15,371 bases of DNA from Lishizhenia sp. (GCA_007117055.1 SKHH01000055.1:1-15371), one strand, 5' to 3'; counted from the stretch's first letter, positions 1-8,140 are shown. Program-made: numbers and translations. The notes: generated by a model not told the origin, from the letters alone.

Positions 1-18
1 GTCTTAAAACCAATTCAT

Positions 19-26
19 TATATTTG
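19..26 (+). promoter_or_regulatory. Possible -7 promoter box (TATATTTG) upstream of dinB
   Basis: TATATTTG matches the Bacteroidota -7 consensus TAnnTTTG exactly. Any -33 element would lie just outside the window. A second exact match, TATTTTTG, lies at 87-94, closer to the dinB start, but has no TTG at the expected upstream distance. Transcription from this box would begin inside the palindrome at 30-46, which would suit a repressor-controlled promoter. Which of the two boxes is used cannot be decided from the sequence, and such matches occur by chance in AT-rich DNA. Confidence 0.35.
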
Positions 27-29
27 TTT

Positions 30-46
30 TGATTATTTTTTAATCA
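30..46. promoter_or_regulatory. 17-bp palindrome, candidate operator of the dinB-dnaE operon
   Basis: TGATTA and TAATCA form a perfect 6-bp inverted repeat around a 5-nt T spacer. It lies 92 nt before the dinB start and directly after a TAnnTTTG box. The size and two-fold symmetry suit a dimeric repressor such as a LexA-like or XRE/S24 protein, which commonly controls translesion polymerase genes. The repressor itself is not in the window, so its identity is inference. An AT-rich chance palindrome is a real alternative. Confidence 0.3.
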
Positions 47-137
47 TTTTATAGATTAAAATGCAATCATTTCAGTAATAAAAAACTATTTTTGTGGTGA
101 CGATATGCTATGATTTGAACTATTAAAAACAGAAAAG

Positions 138-1355
138 ATGGGAAATTATCGTGCAATCGTACACATGGACTTGGATACGTTTTTTGTTTCTTGTGAACGG
201 CTACTGGATAGTAGATTGAATGGAAAACCTATACTTATTGGCGGAACGAGTGACCGGGGTGTGGTGGCTTCTTGTAGTTATGAGGCACGAAAGTATGGGG
301 TTCATTCTGCTATGCCTATGAAAATGGCTAAAGCTCGTTGCCCGGAGGCGATTGTAATTAAAGGTAATTCTGCAAATTACAGTAAGTACTCCAAACTTGT
401 TACCGAAATCATTGCGGAAAGTGCACCTGTTTATGAAAAGACTTCCATTGATGAATTTTTCATCGACTTAACAGGAATGGACCGATTTTTTGGGTGTATG
501 CAATACGCGGGTGAAGTTAGAGACCGTATCCTAAGAGAAACTGGACTTCCTATCTCTTTTGGCTTGTCGGAAAATAAAACCGTTTCAAAAATTGCTACGG
601 GAGAAGCCAAACCTAACAACAAAATCAATGTTAATTATGGCTATGAAAAAGCTTTTTTAGCCCCTTTGTCAATTCGTAAAATTCCTGCGGTAGGACTTAA
701 AACCTATCAAACATTGTGCGGCTTAGGGATTCGGAAAATCAACACCTTACAAGAAATGCCTGTGGAGTTAATGGAACACACTTTCGGAAAACTTGGGAAA
801 AGTATTTGGAAAAAAGCACAGGGTATAGATCCTAGTCCTGTCGTGCAATACAACGAACGGAAATCGATTTCTACAGAACGTACTTTCGACAAAGACACGA
901 TTGCGATTCAACGGGTAAAAGCAATTTTATTTGCTATGGCTGAAAATCTTACTTTTCAATTACGGAGGGCAAATAAAGTCTGTGCTTGTGTCACTGTAAA
1001 AGTGCGTTACTCTGACTTTCAAACAAAAACACTTCAAAAAACGATTCCATATACCGCTGCGGATCATGAAATTGTACCCATTGCCCTTGCTTTATTTGAT
1101 CAAATCTATACACGAAGGGTTCGTATTCGTTTGATAGGAGTCCGCTTAAGTCACCTTGTTACGGGAAATCACCAAATGAGCTTGTTTCAAGAGGACAGTA
1201 AACTCAGTGATTTATACCAAGCTATGGACAGAATCCGCATTCGTTATGGCGACCGAAGTGTAATGAGAGCTTTGGGAATGGACGCTCGTACCATCAGTCG
1301 TAGTAATCCCTTCAATGGAGAACCGCCTCTATTGTTGGCTAATCGACGTGTGTAA
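138..1355 (+). CDS. dinB: DNA polymerase IV (Y-family translesion polymerase)
   Basis: Y-family DNA polymerase of 405 aa that copies damaged DNA with low fidelity in the cytoplasm. The palm carries the catalytic acidic residues: Asp11 in MDLD (residues 10-13) and Asp105-Glu106 in SIDEFF. Phe16 sits at the steric-gate position, and SYEARKYGVHSAMP (47-60) is the typical finger motif. The little-finger domain runs from about 240 to 345 and is followed by QMSLF at 346-350, a good beta-clamp-binding motif, then a basic tail. The intact acidic residues argue against the inactive ImuB type. ATG at 138 begins the conserved N-terminus directly. The stop lies 4 nt before the dnaE-like gene, so the two are probably co-transcribed and perhaps translationally coupled. 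The upstream palindrome suggests damage-dependent control (inference). Confidence 0.95.
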   Translation: MGNYRAIVHMDLDTFFVSCERLLDSRLNGKPILIGGTSDRGVVASCSYEARKYGVHSAMPMKMAKARCPEAIVIKGNSANYSKYSKLVTEIIAESAPVYEKTSIDEFFIDLTGMDRFFGCMQYAGEVRDRILRETGLPISFGLSENKTVSKIATGEAKPNNKINVNYGYEKAFLAPLSIRKIPAVGLKTYQTLCGLGIRKINTLQEMPVELMEHTFGKLGKSIWKKAQGIDPSPVVQYNERKSISTERTFDKDTIAIQRVKAILFAMAENLTFQLRRANKVCACVTVKVRYSDFQTKTLQKTIPYTAADHEIVPIALALFDQIYTRRVRIRLIGVRLSHLVTGNHQMSLFQEDSKLSDLYQAMDRIRIRYGDRSVMRALGMDARTISRSNPFNGEPPLLLANRRV

Positions 1356-1359
1356 ACCT

Positions 1360-4302
1360 ATGCTAAACATTCACTCGAAATATAGTATTAAATATGGCGT
1401 TCGTTCACCTGAAGAAATTGTTGATTGGGCCATAGATGCTGGATACAGAAGAATCGCTCTTACTGATATCAACAGCACGACTGCTATTTTACGATTTGTT
1501 CACTATGCAAAAGAGAAAGATTTTAAACCTGTTGCAGGAGTAGATATACGCAATGAAAACAAGACGAATTACGTCATTTTAGCTAAAAACAATCGCGGAT
1601 TTCATGAATTAAATGATTTTCTCTCCCGTAAACTGCATCATGGAAATCCATTTCCAGATAAAGCTCCCTACTTGGCCAACTGCTTTGTGATTTATCCGCT
1701 GGCTAAAGCTCCCAATCAACTACTTCCTAATGAATATATTGGAGTGCGAAAAAAAGATACGCAAACACTTTTATTTTCTAATTGGTCGTTACCAGAAAAA
1801 CTCGTGATTTTATCTCCCATGACTTTTTTTAATAAGCGGGATTTTAACGCACACCGACTCCTTCGTGCTATAGCAAAAAACACCTTGCTTTCTAAGTTAC
1901 CCCAAGAAGAGCAAGCTTGTCTTTCCGATTGTTTTATTTCAAGAGCAACATTGGAACAGCACTTCTCCCCTTTTCCGAAACTCTATCAGCAAACAGAAAA
2001 GCTACTCCAACAATGTTTCATTGATTTCAAAATGGGAGATGACGTCGAAAATCAAAACATCGCTTGTTACACTGGTTCGAAAGAAGAAGACCGAAAGCTC
2101 ATTGAATCACTTTGCAAAGAGGGCGTAAAAAAAAGATATAGTGCTATGACTTCTTCCATAAAAAATCGTATTACACAAGAAATTAAAGTCATAGAAGAAA
2201 AAGAGTATTTGGCTTATTTTTTAGTCACTTGGGACATTATCAACTATGCGAAATCGAGAGGTTTCTTTCATGTCGGACGAGGAAGTGGCGCAAATAGCAT
2301 TGTTGCTTATCTACTTGGAATAACAGATGTTGATCCGTTAGATTTAGACCTTTACTTCGAACGATTCATCAATATTTACCGTAAAACGCCACCTGACTTT
2401 GACATTGATTTTTCATGGAAACAACGCGACGAAGTCATTCAATATATTTTTGATCGATTTCCAAATGCCGCACTACTGTGCACCTATAACACTTTCCAAA
2501 CCAAAGCCACGGTAAGAGAATTGGGAAAAGTATTCGGACTTCCAAAGGAGGACATAGACCGACTGACCGAAGGAAAAAAAATCAGTAAGGAACTGGACGA
2601 AATAGGAAAACTCGTTGTAAAATACAGCAGTTATATCGCAGGACTCCCCTCCCACCTCAGTATTCACGCGGGTGGAATCATTATAAGTGAACGACCAACC
2701 AGTTGGTTTAGCGCTACATTTCTTCCACCAAAAGGCTTTCCGACCACGCAATTTTCTATGGTAGAAGCAGAAGACGTTGGGCTTTATAAATACGACGTTC
2801 TCAGTCAACGCGGGTTAAGCAAAATAGAAGAAGCGCTAGAAATCGTAAAGTACAATACGGGCAAGGAAACACATCATCCCATCACGTCCATAGCTGTGTT
2901 TAAAAAAGACCTAAAAATCAAAAAACTACTACAGACCGGAGAAGCCATGGGCTGTTTCTATGTGGAATCTCCTGCCATGCGTATGCTCATGAAAAAGCTC
3001 CATGTTTCTAATTACTTAGAGTTAGTTGCTGCCAGTTCCATCATTCGTCCTGGAGTTTCTTCTTCTGGAATGATGAAAGAATATATTTTACGGCATAAAA
3101 ATCCAGAAAGGAGAAAAACAGCGCATCCGGTACTATTAGAGCTAATGCCAGAAACCTATGGCGTTATGGTATATCAAGAAGACGTAATCAAAGTCGCCCA
3201 CCACTTTGCAGGATTGTCACTCAACGAAGCCGACATTTTGAGGAGAGGGATGTCTGGTAAATACCGTTCACGGACTGAATTTCAGCTGATCAAAAAGCAG
3301 TTTTTTCAAAATTGCACGGACAAAGGATACACCTTGAATTTAACACAAGAAATATGGAAACAAATCGAAAGTTTTGCTGGTTATGCTTTTTCCAAAGGAC
3401 ACTCCGCCTCTTTTGCTGTAGAAAGTTTTCAAAGTTTGTATCTAAAAGCCTATTACCCCTTAGAATACATGGTCGCCACGATAAATAATGGCGGAGGATA
3501 TTACCGTACAGAAATATACATTCAAGAGGCGCGTCGTCTTGGAGCCATCGTTGAAGCCCCCGAAATAAACCACAGCTATTGGGAGAGCCGAATCCAAGGA
3601 AAAACCATCTACTTAGGATTCCAACTCATCAACGGATTAGAAAAATCAACCGTTGAGAAAATTATAAAATGGCGAGAATTAAATGGTATTTATACAGACT
3701 TTAATAGCCTTTTAAACGAATTGCGTCCCAATTTAGAAATGCTTTTGTTACTGATTAGAATCGGTGCATTTCGTCACTTTCACTTTCCCAAAAAAGAATT
3801 ACTGTGGAAAGCCCATCTCTTCTACAAAAAGGAATACCGTCAAAAACACACAACCTCGCTTTTCTCCTTGGAAACAAAAAACTATACGCTCCCTACCTTG
3901 GCTGTCTCTAAATACGAGCAAGCCTTCGAAGAATTAGAACTATTAGGTTTTTCGCTCAGCAGTCCATTCGAATTATTGGCAAATCCAGAGCTGCTTCCCC
4001 ATATTTCTACTGCCCACTTAGCAGACTATCACGGAAAAACGATACGGTGCTATGGTTACCTCATTAGTGTAAAAAAAACCACCACTACAAGTGGAGATGT
4101 AATGTGTTTCGGCTATTTCATGGACCCACAAGGCAATTATTTTGACACGGTACACTTTCCAAATACGCTCTGCCACTATCGTTTTCACGGGATTGGAGTT
4201 TATTGCATAACAGGAACCGTAACCGAAGAGTTTGGCTTTTTCAGTATAACCGTATCAAAAATGGAAAAATGCAACTATATGGATGACCCACGGTATAGTT
4301 AA
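1360..4302 (+). CDS. dnaE: DNA polymerase III alpha subunit, short error-prone (DnaE2/ImuC-like) type
   Basis: C-family replicative-fold polymerase of 980 aa, about 180 aa shorter than E. coli DnaE. It has an N-terminal PHP domain (about 1-230) and a palm with GRGSGANSIVAYLLG (306-320), PPDFDIDF (344-351, catalytic Asp346/Asp348) and the third aspartate Asp479 in KYDVLSQRGL. Finger motifs follow: YQEDVIKVAHHFAGLSLNEA (605-624) and FAGYAFSKGHSA (672-683). The C-terminus has a tandem HhH region (about 755-805), a degenerate clamp motif TTSLF (831-835) and an OB fold (about 887-967); the tau-binding domain is absent. The PHP begins NIH where active enzymes have HxH, so proofreading is unlikely (inference). 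I chose ATG 1360, 4 nt after dinB, because the PHP domain starts there; an in-frame ATG at 1315 would add 15 unrelated residues overlapping dinB. With dinB it forms a likely translesion pair rather than the main replicase. Confidence 0.93.
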   Translation: MLNIHSKYSIKYGVRSPEEIVDWAIDAGYRRIALTDINSTTAILRFVHYAKEKDFKPVAGVDIRNENKTNYVILAKNNRGFHELNDFLSRKLHHGNPFPDKAPYLANCFVIYPLAKAPNQLLPNEYIGVRKKDTQTLLFSNWSLPEKLVILSPMTFFNKRDFNAHRLLRAIAKNTLLSKLPQEEQACLSDCFISRATLEQHFSPFPKLYQQTEKLLQQCFIDFKMGDDVENQNIACYTGSKEEDRKLIESLCKEGVKKRYSAMTSSIKNRITQEIKVIEEKEYLAYFLVTWDIINYAKSRGFFHVGRGSGANSIVAYLLGITDVDPLDLDLYFERFINIYRKTPPDFDIDFSWKQRDEVIQYIFDRFPNAALLCTYNTFQTKATVRELGKVFGLPKEDIDRLTEGKKISKELDEIGKLVVKYSSYIAGLPSHLSIHAGGIIISERPTSWFSATFLPPKGFPTTQFSMVEAEDVGLYKYDVLSQRGLSKIEEALEIVKYNTGKETHHPITSIAVFKKDLKIKKLLQTGEAMGCFYVESPAMRMLMKKLHVSNYLELVAASSIIRPGVSSSGMMKEYILRHKNPERRKTAHPVLLELMPETYGVMVYQEDVIKVAHHFAGLSLNEADILRRGMSGKYRSRTEFQLIKKQFFQNCTDKGYTLNLTQEIWKQIESFAGYAFSKGHSASFAVESFQSLYLKAYYPLEYMVATINNGGGYYRTEIYIQEARRLGAIVEAPEINHSYWESRIQGKTIYLGFQLINGLEKSTVEKIIKWRELNGIYTDFNSLLNELRPNLEMLLLLIRIGAFRHFHFPKKELLWKAHLFYKKEYRQKHTTSLFSLETKNYTLPTLAVSKYEQAFEELELLGFSLSSPFELLANPELLPHISTAHLADYHGKTIRCYGYLISVKKTTTTSGDVMCFGYFMDPQGNYFDTVHFPNTLCHYRFHGIGVYCITGTVTEEFGFFSITVSKMEKCNYMDDPRYS

Positions 4303-4336
4303 AAAGCAAATGAAGCGGTTAATTCTGGAGAATATG

Positions 4337-4344
4337 TAACTTTG
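4337..4344 (+). promoter_or_regulatory. -7 promoter box (TAACTTTG) before the S1-domain gene
   Basis: TAACTTTG matches TAnnTTTG exactly and lies 15 nt upstream of the ATG at 4360, giving a predicted leader of about 8-10 nt. No TTG is seen at the usual -33 distance. The box overlaps a possible TTG start at 4342, which argues that translation starts at 4360. Confidence 0.45.
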
Positions 4345-4359
4345 TACCAAACGAAGAAA

Positions 4360-5187
4360 ATGCAAATAGGACGCTATAATACACTCACTGTTCTACGATT
4401 TAGAAGTGTTGGGGCTTATTTAGGGGATGAATTGGGTAACGATGTGCTCCTTCCCAATAAATATTTATCTGATGATATAGAGGTAGGAAAAGAGATTGAG
4501 GTGTTTGTTTATAAGGACTCAGAACATCGTCCTGTGGCTACAACACTTACTCCAAAAATCACTTTACATACTTTTGCTTATTTGGAAGTCAAATCGGTAG
4601 ATTCATTTGGGGCTTTCTTAGACTGGGGATTGGAAAAGGATCTTTTTGTGCCTTTTAAAGAGCAGAAAGCCAAAATGAAAGAAGGCGGGAACTATTTAGT
4701 GTTTCTATACTTAGACGGACAAACCGACCGACTTGTCGCTACCGCTAAGGTGGAAAAATACATTGAAAAAGAGACTATTGAACTAGAGGAAGGGCAAGAA
4801 GTTACTGTACTCATTTGCGATGAAACTGAACTCGGTCGAAAAGTAATTGTCGAAAATAAATACAACGGATTGATTTTCAAAAATAGAATTACCAAGTTCA
4901 TTCAACCGGGAGACTTCACAACGGCTTACGTCGAAAAAATACGTGAAGACGGTAAAATAGACCTCAGTCTCGATAAGCTTGGTGTAGAGAAATTTGATGA
5001 ACATACACAGCAGATTTTAGATTATCTTGACAAGAATAATAACCGTATGTTTTTAACGGATAAAAGTGACCCCGATGAGATTCGTATGATGTTAGGCATG
5101 AGCAAAAAATCCTTCAAAAAAGCACTTGGGAATCTCTACAAGTTGAAAAAAATCACGCTCCTACCCGATCGTGTAGAGTTGGTTTAG
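4360..5187 (+). CDS. cvfB: CvfB/YitL-family S1 RNA-binding protein
   Basis: Soluble 275-aa protein with the architecture of the CvfB (conserved virulence factor B, YitL) family: three successive S1-type OB folds (about 1-63, 66-132 and 142-206) and a C-terminal winged helix (about 212-275). The first fold opens with the family-typical pattern of IG, a hydrophobic strand and GAYLGDE (residues 18-24). The second contains SVDSFGAFLDWGLEKDLFVP (79-98), a classic S1 strand pattern. Family members bind RNA; in Staphylococcus aureus CvfB affects virulence gene expression, but the role in Bacteroidota is not defined. The upstream TTG at 4342 would add six residues and lies in the promoter box, so ATG 4360 is preferred. 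It follows the dnaE gene by 57 nt with its own promoter box, so it need not belong to the mutagenesis operon. Confidence 0.85.
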   Translation: MQIGRYNTLTVLRFRSVGAYLGDELGNDVLLPNKYLSDDIEVGKEIEVFVYKDSEHRPVATTLTPKITLHTFAYLEVKSVDSFGAFLDWGLEKDLFVPFKEQKAKMKEGGNYLVFLYLDGQTDRLVATAKVEKYIEKETIELEEGQEVTVLICDETELGRKVIVENKYNGLIFKNRITKFIQPGDFTTAYVEKIREDGKIDLSLDKLGVEKFDEHTQQILDYLDKNNNRMFLTDKSDPDEIRMMLGMSKKSFKKALGNLYKLKKITLLPDRVELV

Positions 5188-5205
5188 TTCTGCTTTCAGA
5201 ATTAG

Positions 5206-5229
5206 GGTAGTTGCGGGTCTCCCCCTACC
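5206..5229 (+). other. Weak GC-rich hairpin after the S1-domain gene
   Basis: GGTAG (5206-5210) pairs with CTACC (5225-5229), and an inner GGG (5215-5217) pairs with CCC (5221-5223) across a TCT loop, with a 4-nt bulge on the left and 1 nt on the right. It lies 18 nt after the stop of the S1 gene and stands out as locally GC-rich. No T-tract follows, so it is only a possible terminator or RNA 3' end structure. Confidence 0.25.
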
Positions 5230-5245
5230 AAAACAATACTAAAAA

Positions 5246-5275
5246 TTGGATTTTAAAAAATTTAGTTTAATTTCG
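5246..5275 (+). promoter_or_regulatory. Bacteroidota-type promoter of the DUF5011 lipoprotein
   Basis: TTG at 5246-5248, a 19-nt spacer, then TAATTTCG at 5268-5275, one mismatch from TAnnTTTG. The predicted start of transcription is near 5282, about 19 nt before the ATG at 5301. Both elements and their spacing fit the known sigma-70-type promoter of Bacteroidota. Confidence 0.6.
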
Positions 5276-5300
5276 TACTCATTAATAAATATCATTAATC

Positions 5301-6035
5301 ATGAAGACAAATTACATCGTACTACTTGCGCTAGCCTTTATTGCGCTTACAATTTCAAGTTGTAGAAAAGAAGGTTGCACAGATGAAACTGCAACGAATT
5401 ATGATCCAAAAGCAAAAAAAGATGATGGATCGTGTGAATTTGAAGATATTTCATTGAAGTTTCCTCAAATTACGCTAAATGGAAACAATCCTCAATCTGT
5501 TTTTATTAATGAGGACTATGTTGAATTGGGAGCTACAGCTATAAATCCTGAGGATAACTCTGAGGCAGATGTTGAAATCGATAATGAGGCGGTAAACACA
5601 AATGAGGTTGGTACTTATGAGGTAATCTATACGGCTACAAATCAGTATGGAACAACAACAGAAACGAGAGAAGTAAATGTGGTTGTAGGTGCTGGGAATT
5701 ATGAAGGAACATTTACCACCGACCATAACTGTTCAGGAACTCAATTTCCAATTGCTGGAGAAACGGATATTACCTTAACAGGAGAAAACACGTTAGTGAT
5801 TGAAAATGCTTTCAATTTGGTAGGGGGACAAATCGACCTTGTTGTAGACGGAAGTAACGTGACTGTTCCAACTCAAGAGCAAGCATTAGCTGGTGGAATT
5901 GCAACAGTTACACTAGACGGATCTGGAACAATGAATAGTACTGCAACTTCTTTCGTAATTGATTACAACTACGATAATGCAGCACCATTAATTGGTGGTC
6001 AAGGTTCATGTACGGTTACATACACAAGACAATAA
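5301..6035 (+). CDS. Surface lipoprotein with DUF5011-like Ig domain
   Basis: Exported lipoprotein of 244 aa. Residues 1-20 form a signal peptide ending in a lipobox (ISSC, lipidated Cys21). Next comes GCTDETATNYDP (25-36) with KDDGSC (40-45), a Cys26/Cys45-bounded acidic motif seen repeatedly in secreted Bacteroidota proteins and possibly calcium-binding or disulfide-linked. Residues about 55-128 resemble a DUF5011/HYR-type Ig-like domain, with the ELGATA and GTYEVIYTATNQYGTTTE patterns. The C-terminal region (about 131-244) is Gly/Thr-rich beta structure that I do not recognise, with two cysteines (144 and 237) that may pair. The gene has its own promoter and is followed by two terminator-like hairpins, so it is probably monocistronic. 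The ligand and function are unknown; a cell-envelope location is the firm part. Confidence 0.85.
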   Translation: MKTNYIVLLALAFIALTISSCRKEGCTDETATNYDPKAKKDDGSCEFEDISLKFPQITLNGNNPQSVFINEDYVELGATAINPEDNSEADVEIDNEAVNTNEVGTYEVIYTATNQYGTTTETREVNVVVGAGNYEGTFTTDHNCSGTQFPIAGETDITLTGENTLVIENAFNLVGGQIDLVVDGSNVTVPTQEQALAGGIATVTLDGSGTMNSTATSFVIDYNYDNAAPLIGGQGSCTVTYTRQ

Positions 6036-6060
6036 AAATCCGCAATGGAGTGGAGTTTTT
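6034..6060 (+). terminator. Possible terminator hairpin at the lipoprotein stop codon
   Basis: AAAAATCC (6034-6041) pairs with GGAGTTTTT (6052-6060) with one bulged G, and the 3' arm doubles as the T-tract. It begins within the TAA stop codon. The stem is AT-rich and weak. The stronger hairpin at 6081-6117 may be the main terminator. Confidence 0.4.
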
Positions 6061-6080
6061 CACTTCTTAATATATTCAAA

Positions 6081-6117
6081 ATGCCCTGTTAGTACGCTAA
6101 TGGGGTGTTTTCTTTTT
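6081..6117. terminator. Bidirectional intrinsic terminator between convergent genes
   Basis: ATGCCCTGTTAG (6081-6092) and CTAATGGGGTGT (6097-6108) form a 12-bp stem, counting G-U pairs, around a TACG loop, followed by a T-rich tail with one C (6109-6117). On the minus strand the transcript has the complementary stem and a short U-run. It sits between the plus-strand lipoprotein and the minus-strand CoA-transferase, whose stop codon overlaps the tail, so it probably ends both. Confidence 0.75.
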
Positions 6118-7387
6118 AAAATCTCTCAAAAATAGCCTTATCTAATGCTTCTTTATGATTTTCATGAGCGATATCCCTAAGGGCTTCAGCGCGTTGTTTT
6201 AAATTTTTCCCGAATAAATCAGCAACACCGTTTTCGGTCACCACATAATGAACGTGTGCTCTAGTAGTTACCACCCCTGCTCCTTGATTTAAAATCGGAG
6301 TGATTTTCGAAACACCTTTTCCTGAAATGGAACTCATCGCTATAATTGGTTTCCCCCCTTCAGACAAAGCAGCTCCACGCATAAAGTCCATTTGACCACC
6401 TACACCTGAATATTGATACATACCAATGGAGTCTGCACATATCTGACCAGTCAAATCAATTTCTATGGCACTGTTTACAGCCACTACTTTTGGATTTGAA
6501 CGGATCACATATCCGTCATTTACATAGCTAGCATTGAGAAAAACAAACTCCGGATTATCATCAACAAAATCGTATAACTCCTTATTTCCGATTGCAAATG
6601 CTGTTGCTGTTTTAAAACGATGTTTGTGTTTGAATTTATTTGTCACCACTCCTTTTTTCATTAACTCCACTACTCCATTCGAAAACATTTCTGTGTGTAC
6701 ACCAAGGTTTTTGTGATTATGCAGTTTTTCCAGCACGGCATCAGGAATTGTACCGATTCCCAATTGCAAAGTTGCACCATCCTCCACTAATTCGGCTACG
6801 TGACCAGCAATTTTGCGTTCACAATCCCCAATTTTTGAACGATAATCAACTTCTGGAAGAAGTTCCGAACACCTCACAAAATAATCTATATTTTCTACCG
6901 CCACTAATCCGTCTCCGTGTGTTCTAGGCATATTTTCGTTGACTTGAGCAATAACAATTTTCGCATATTTGACAGCAGAGCGAGCTACATCAACAGACAT
7001 CCCCAATGAACAAAAACCGTGTTTATCTGGCGGTGACACATGGATCAAAGCAACGTCCAAGGTTAATTTTTTTCGTTCAAACAACTGGTGAATTTCACTT
7101 AAAAAAACAGGGATATAATCACCATTTCCTTTATTGACATTCTTTCGAATGGGGGGTGAAACGAATAAACTATTGAAATAAAAACTGTCTGTATACTGCG
7201 GCTGACTAATCTCAATATCCCCAAGCATACTCATCGAAACGATTTCTACTTGCTTCAACTCATGGGCTCTTTTTGCTAATTGACGCAGTAAAAGCAAAGG
7301 CGTTGATGCTCCTCCTTGCACAAATACACGTTGTTTCGACTGAATAACAGCCAACGCTTTTTCACAACTCACTTCTTGATACGACAT
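6116..7387 (-). CDS. Acetyl-CoA hydrolase / 4-hydroxybutyrate CoA-transferase family protein
   Basis: Cytosolic 423-aa enzyme of the acetyl-CoA hydrolase/transferase family, which moves CoA between acyl-CoAs and short carboxylates through a glutamyl-CoA thioester. The N-terminal half contains VQGGASTP (23-30) and SPPDKHGFCSLG (118-129). The C-terminal half contains LGIGTIPDAVL (209-219), the catalytic-glutamate motif HTEMFSNG (231-238, Glu233) and GGQMDFMRGA near the C-terminus. Length and motif order match 4-hydroxybutyrate CoA-transferases, but acetate, propionate, succinate or butyrate could be the real acceptor; sequence alone does not tell. ATG at 7387 lies 5 nt downstream of the stop of an exported coiled-coil gene, so the two probably share a transcript from the promoter near 8141-8172. 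It ends at a shared terminator. Confidence 0.9.
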   Translation of the reverse strand: MSYQEVSCEKALAVIQSKQRVFVQGGASTPLLLLRQLAKRAHELKQVEIVSMSMLGDIEISQPQYTDSFYFNSLFVSPPIRKNVNKGNGDYIPVFLSEIHQLFERKKLTLDVALIHVSPPDKHGFCSLGMSVDVARSAVKYAKIVIAQVNENMPRTHGDGLVAVENIDYFVRCSELLPEVDYRSKIGDCERKIAGHVAELVEDGATLQLGIGTIPDAVLEKLHNHKNLGVHTEMFSNGVVELMKKGVVTNKFKHKHRFKTATAFAIGNKELYDFVDDNPEFVFLNASYVNDGYVIRSNPKVVAVNSAIEIDLTGQICADSIGMYQYSGVGGQMDFMRGAALSEGGKPIIAMSSISGKGVSKITPILNQGAGVVTTRAHVHYVVTENGVADLFGKNLKQRAEALRDIAHENHKEALDKAIFERF

Positions 7388-7392
7388 ACCTA

Positions 7393-8097
7393 TTAATTTT
7401 GCAGTAAACTTCGTTTCGTTCTTTCTAATGCTTCCCGCTTTTTAAACAATTCAGAAGAGCGTTCAGCAGAAGAAGACTCTTTCTCACGAATCGTTTTATT
7501 GAGGTCTTCATTATCCTCTCTCAACCGAGTATTCTCTCGAGATAATTTAGTGATACGTTCTTCATTCTTTGCTAAAGACTTCTCATTTTTCTCAAGCTGT
7601 CTTCTTGCTTTGGATAACGATTTGTCCAGCTTACTAATTTCTCTATTGATCTGTTTGAGTTCCTCATCATAGTACTTGGTCATTACATTTTTCAAGAAAC
7701 TATTCACAACTACTTCTAATGAGTCCCATTGTGCTTTATGTTTAGAAAAAGATAAATACTCCTCTTGTTGCATTAAAAACAAATTAAATACAGTTTCCTC
7801 TCTGGTGCGTTCAAAAACAGCATATAAAGATATTTCTTTATCGCTAATTTTAGAAAAAACCACCTCTTCCGCATCTCGGTTCCTCCAACCAAATCTACTC
7901 AATCGAATACCATAATTTTGAATCAAGTACGATCTCAACTCATTCGATACCATTCTACCTTCGGGAATAGATAAAGTTACCTTTAAACACTCTCTTAAAT
8001 CTCCGTCTCTTCTCTCTGATGTTTGCTCCACTTGATAAGTCTGTGCAAATGCTGTGACATAAAACATGCAAAGAAATAATATATTTATAGTTTTCAT
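7393..8097 (-). CDS. Exported protein with C-terminal coiled coil, function unknown
   Basis: 234-aa protein starting MKTINILF, with a Sec signal peptide and probable cleavage after AFA (residues 16-18), so likely periplasmic. Residues about 20-135 form a small alpha/beta region I do not recognise, and about 143-234 form one long, highly charged coiled coil rich in Lys, Glu, Arg and Asn with heptad-like leucines. A TTG at 8115 could extend it by six residues, but ATG 8097 gives a standard signal peptide and is preferred. It is followed after 5 nt by the CoA-transferase gene; there is no obvious functional link, so the shared operon may be incidental. Similar signal-peptide-plus-coiled-coil proteins are widespread in Bacteroidota and uncharacterised. 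Confidence 0.8.
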   Translation of the reverse strand: MKTINILFLCMFYVTAFAQTYQVEQTSERRDGDLRECLKVTLSIPEGRMVSNELRSYLIQNYGIRLSRFGWRNRDAEEVVFSKISDKEISLYAVFERTREETVFNLFLMQQEEYLSFSKHKAQWDSLEVVVNSFLKNVMTKYYDEELKQINREISKLDKSLSKARRQLEKNEKSLAKNEERITKLSRENTRLREDNEDLNKTIREKESSSAERSSELFKKREALERTKRSLLQN

Positions 8098-8140
8098 CGT
8101 TTTAGATTTATACAACTAATTTAGTGCATCTGTAAGGTTT

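Noticed and set aside
138..1355. ImuB instead of DinB
   Set aside because: All three catalytic acidic residues (Asp11, Asp105, Glu106) are present, whereas ImuB has lost them.
1315..1359. Upstream ATG for the dnaE-like gene
   Set aside because: It adds 15 residues overlapping dinB that do not resemble a PHP start; ATG 1360 fits both the family and the gene spacing.
2473..2808. 111-codon frame antisense to the dnaE-like gene
   Set aside because: It lies entirely within strongly conserved polymerase coding sequence, and its translation is compositionally unlike a protein.
6534..6927. Plus-strand frames antisense to the CoA-transferase gene
   Set aside because: They are shadows of a well-supported enzyme gene, with no family resemblance or promoter.
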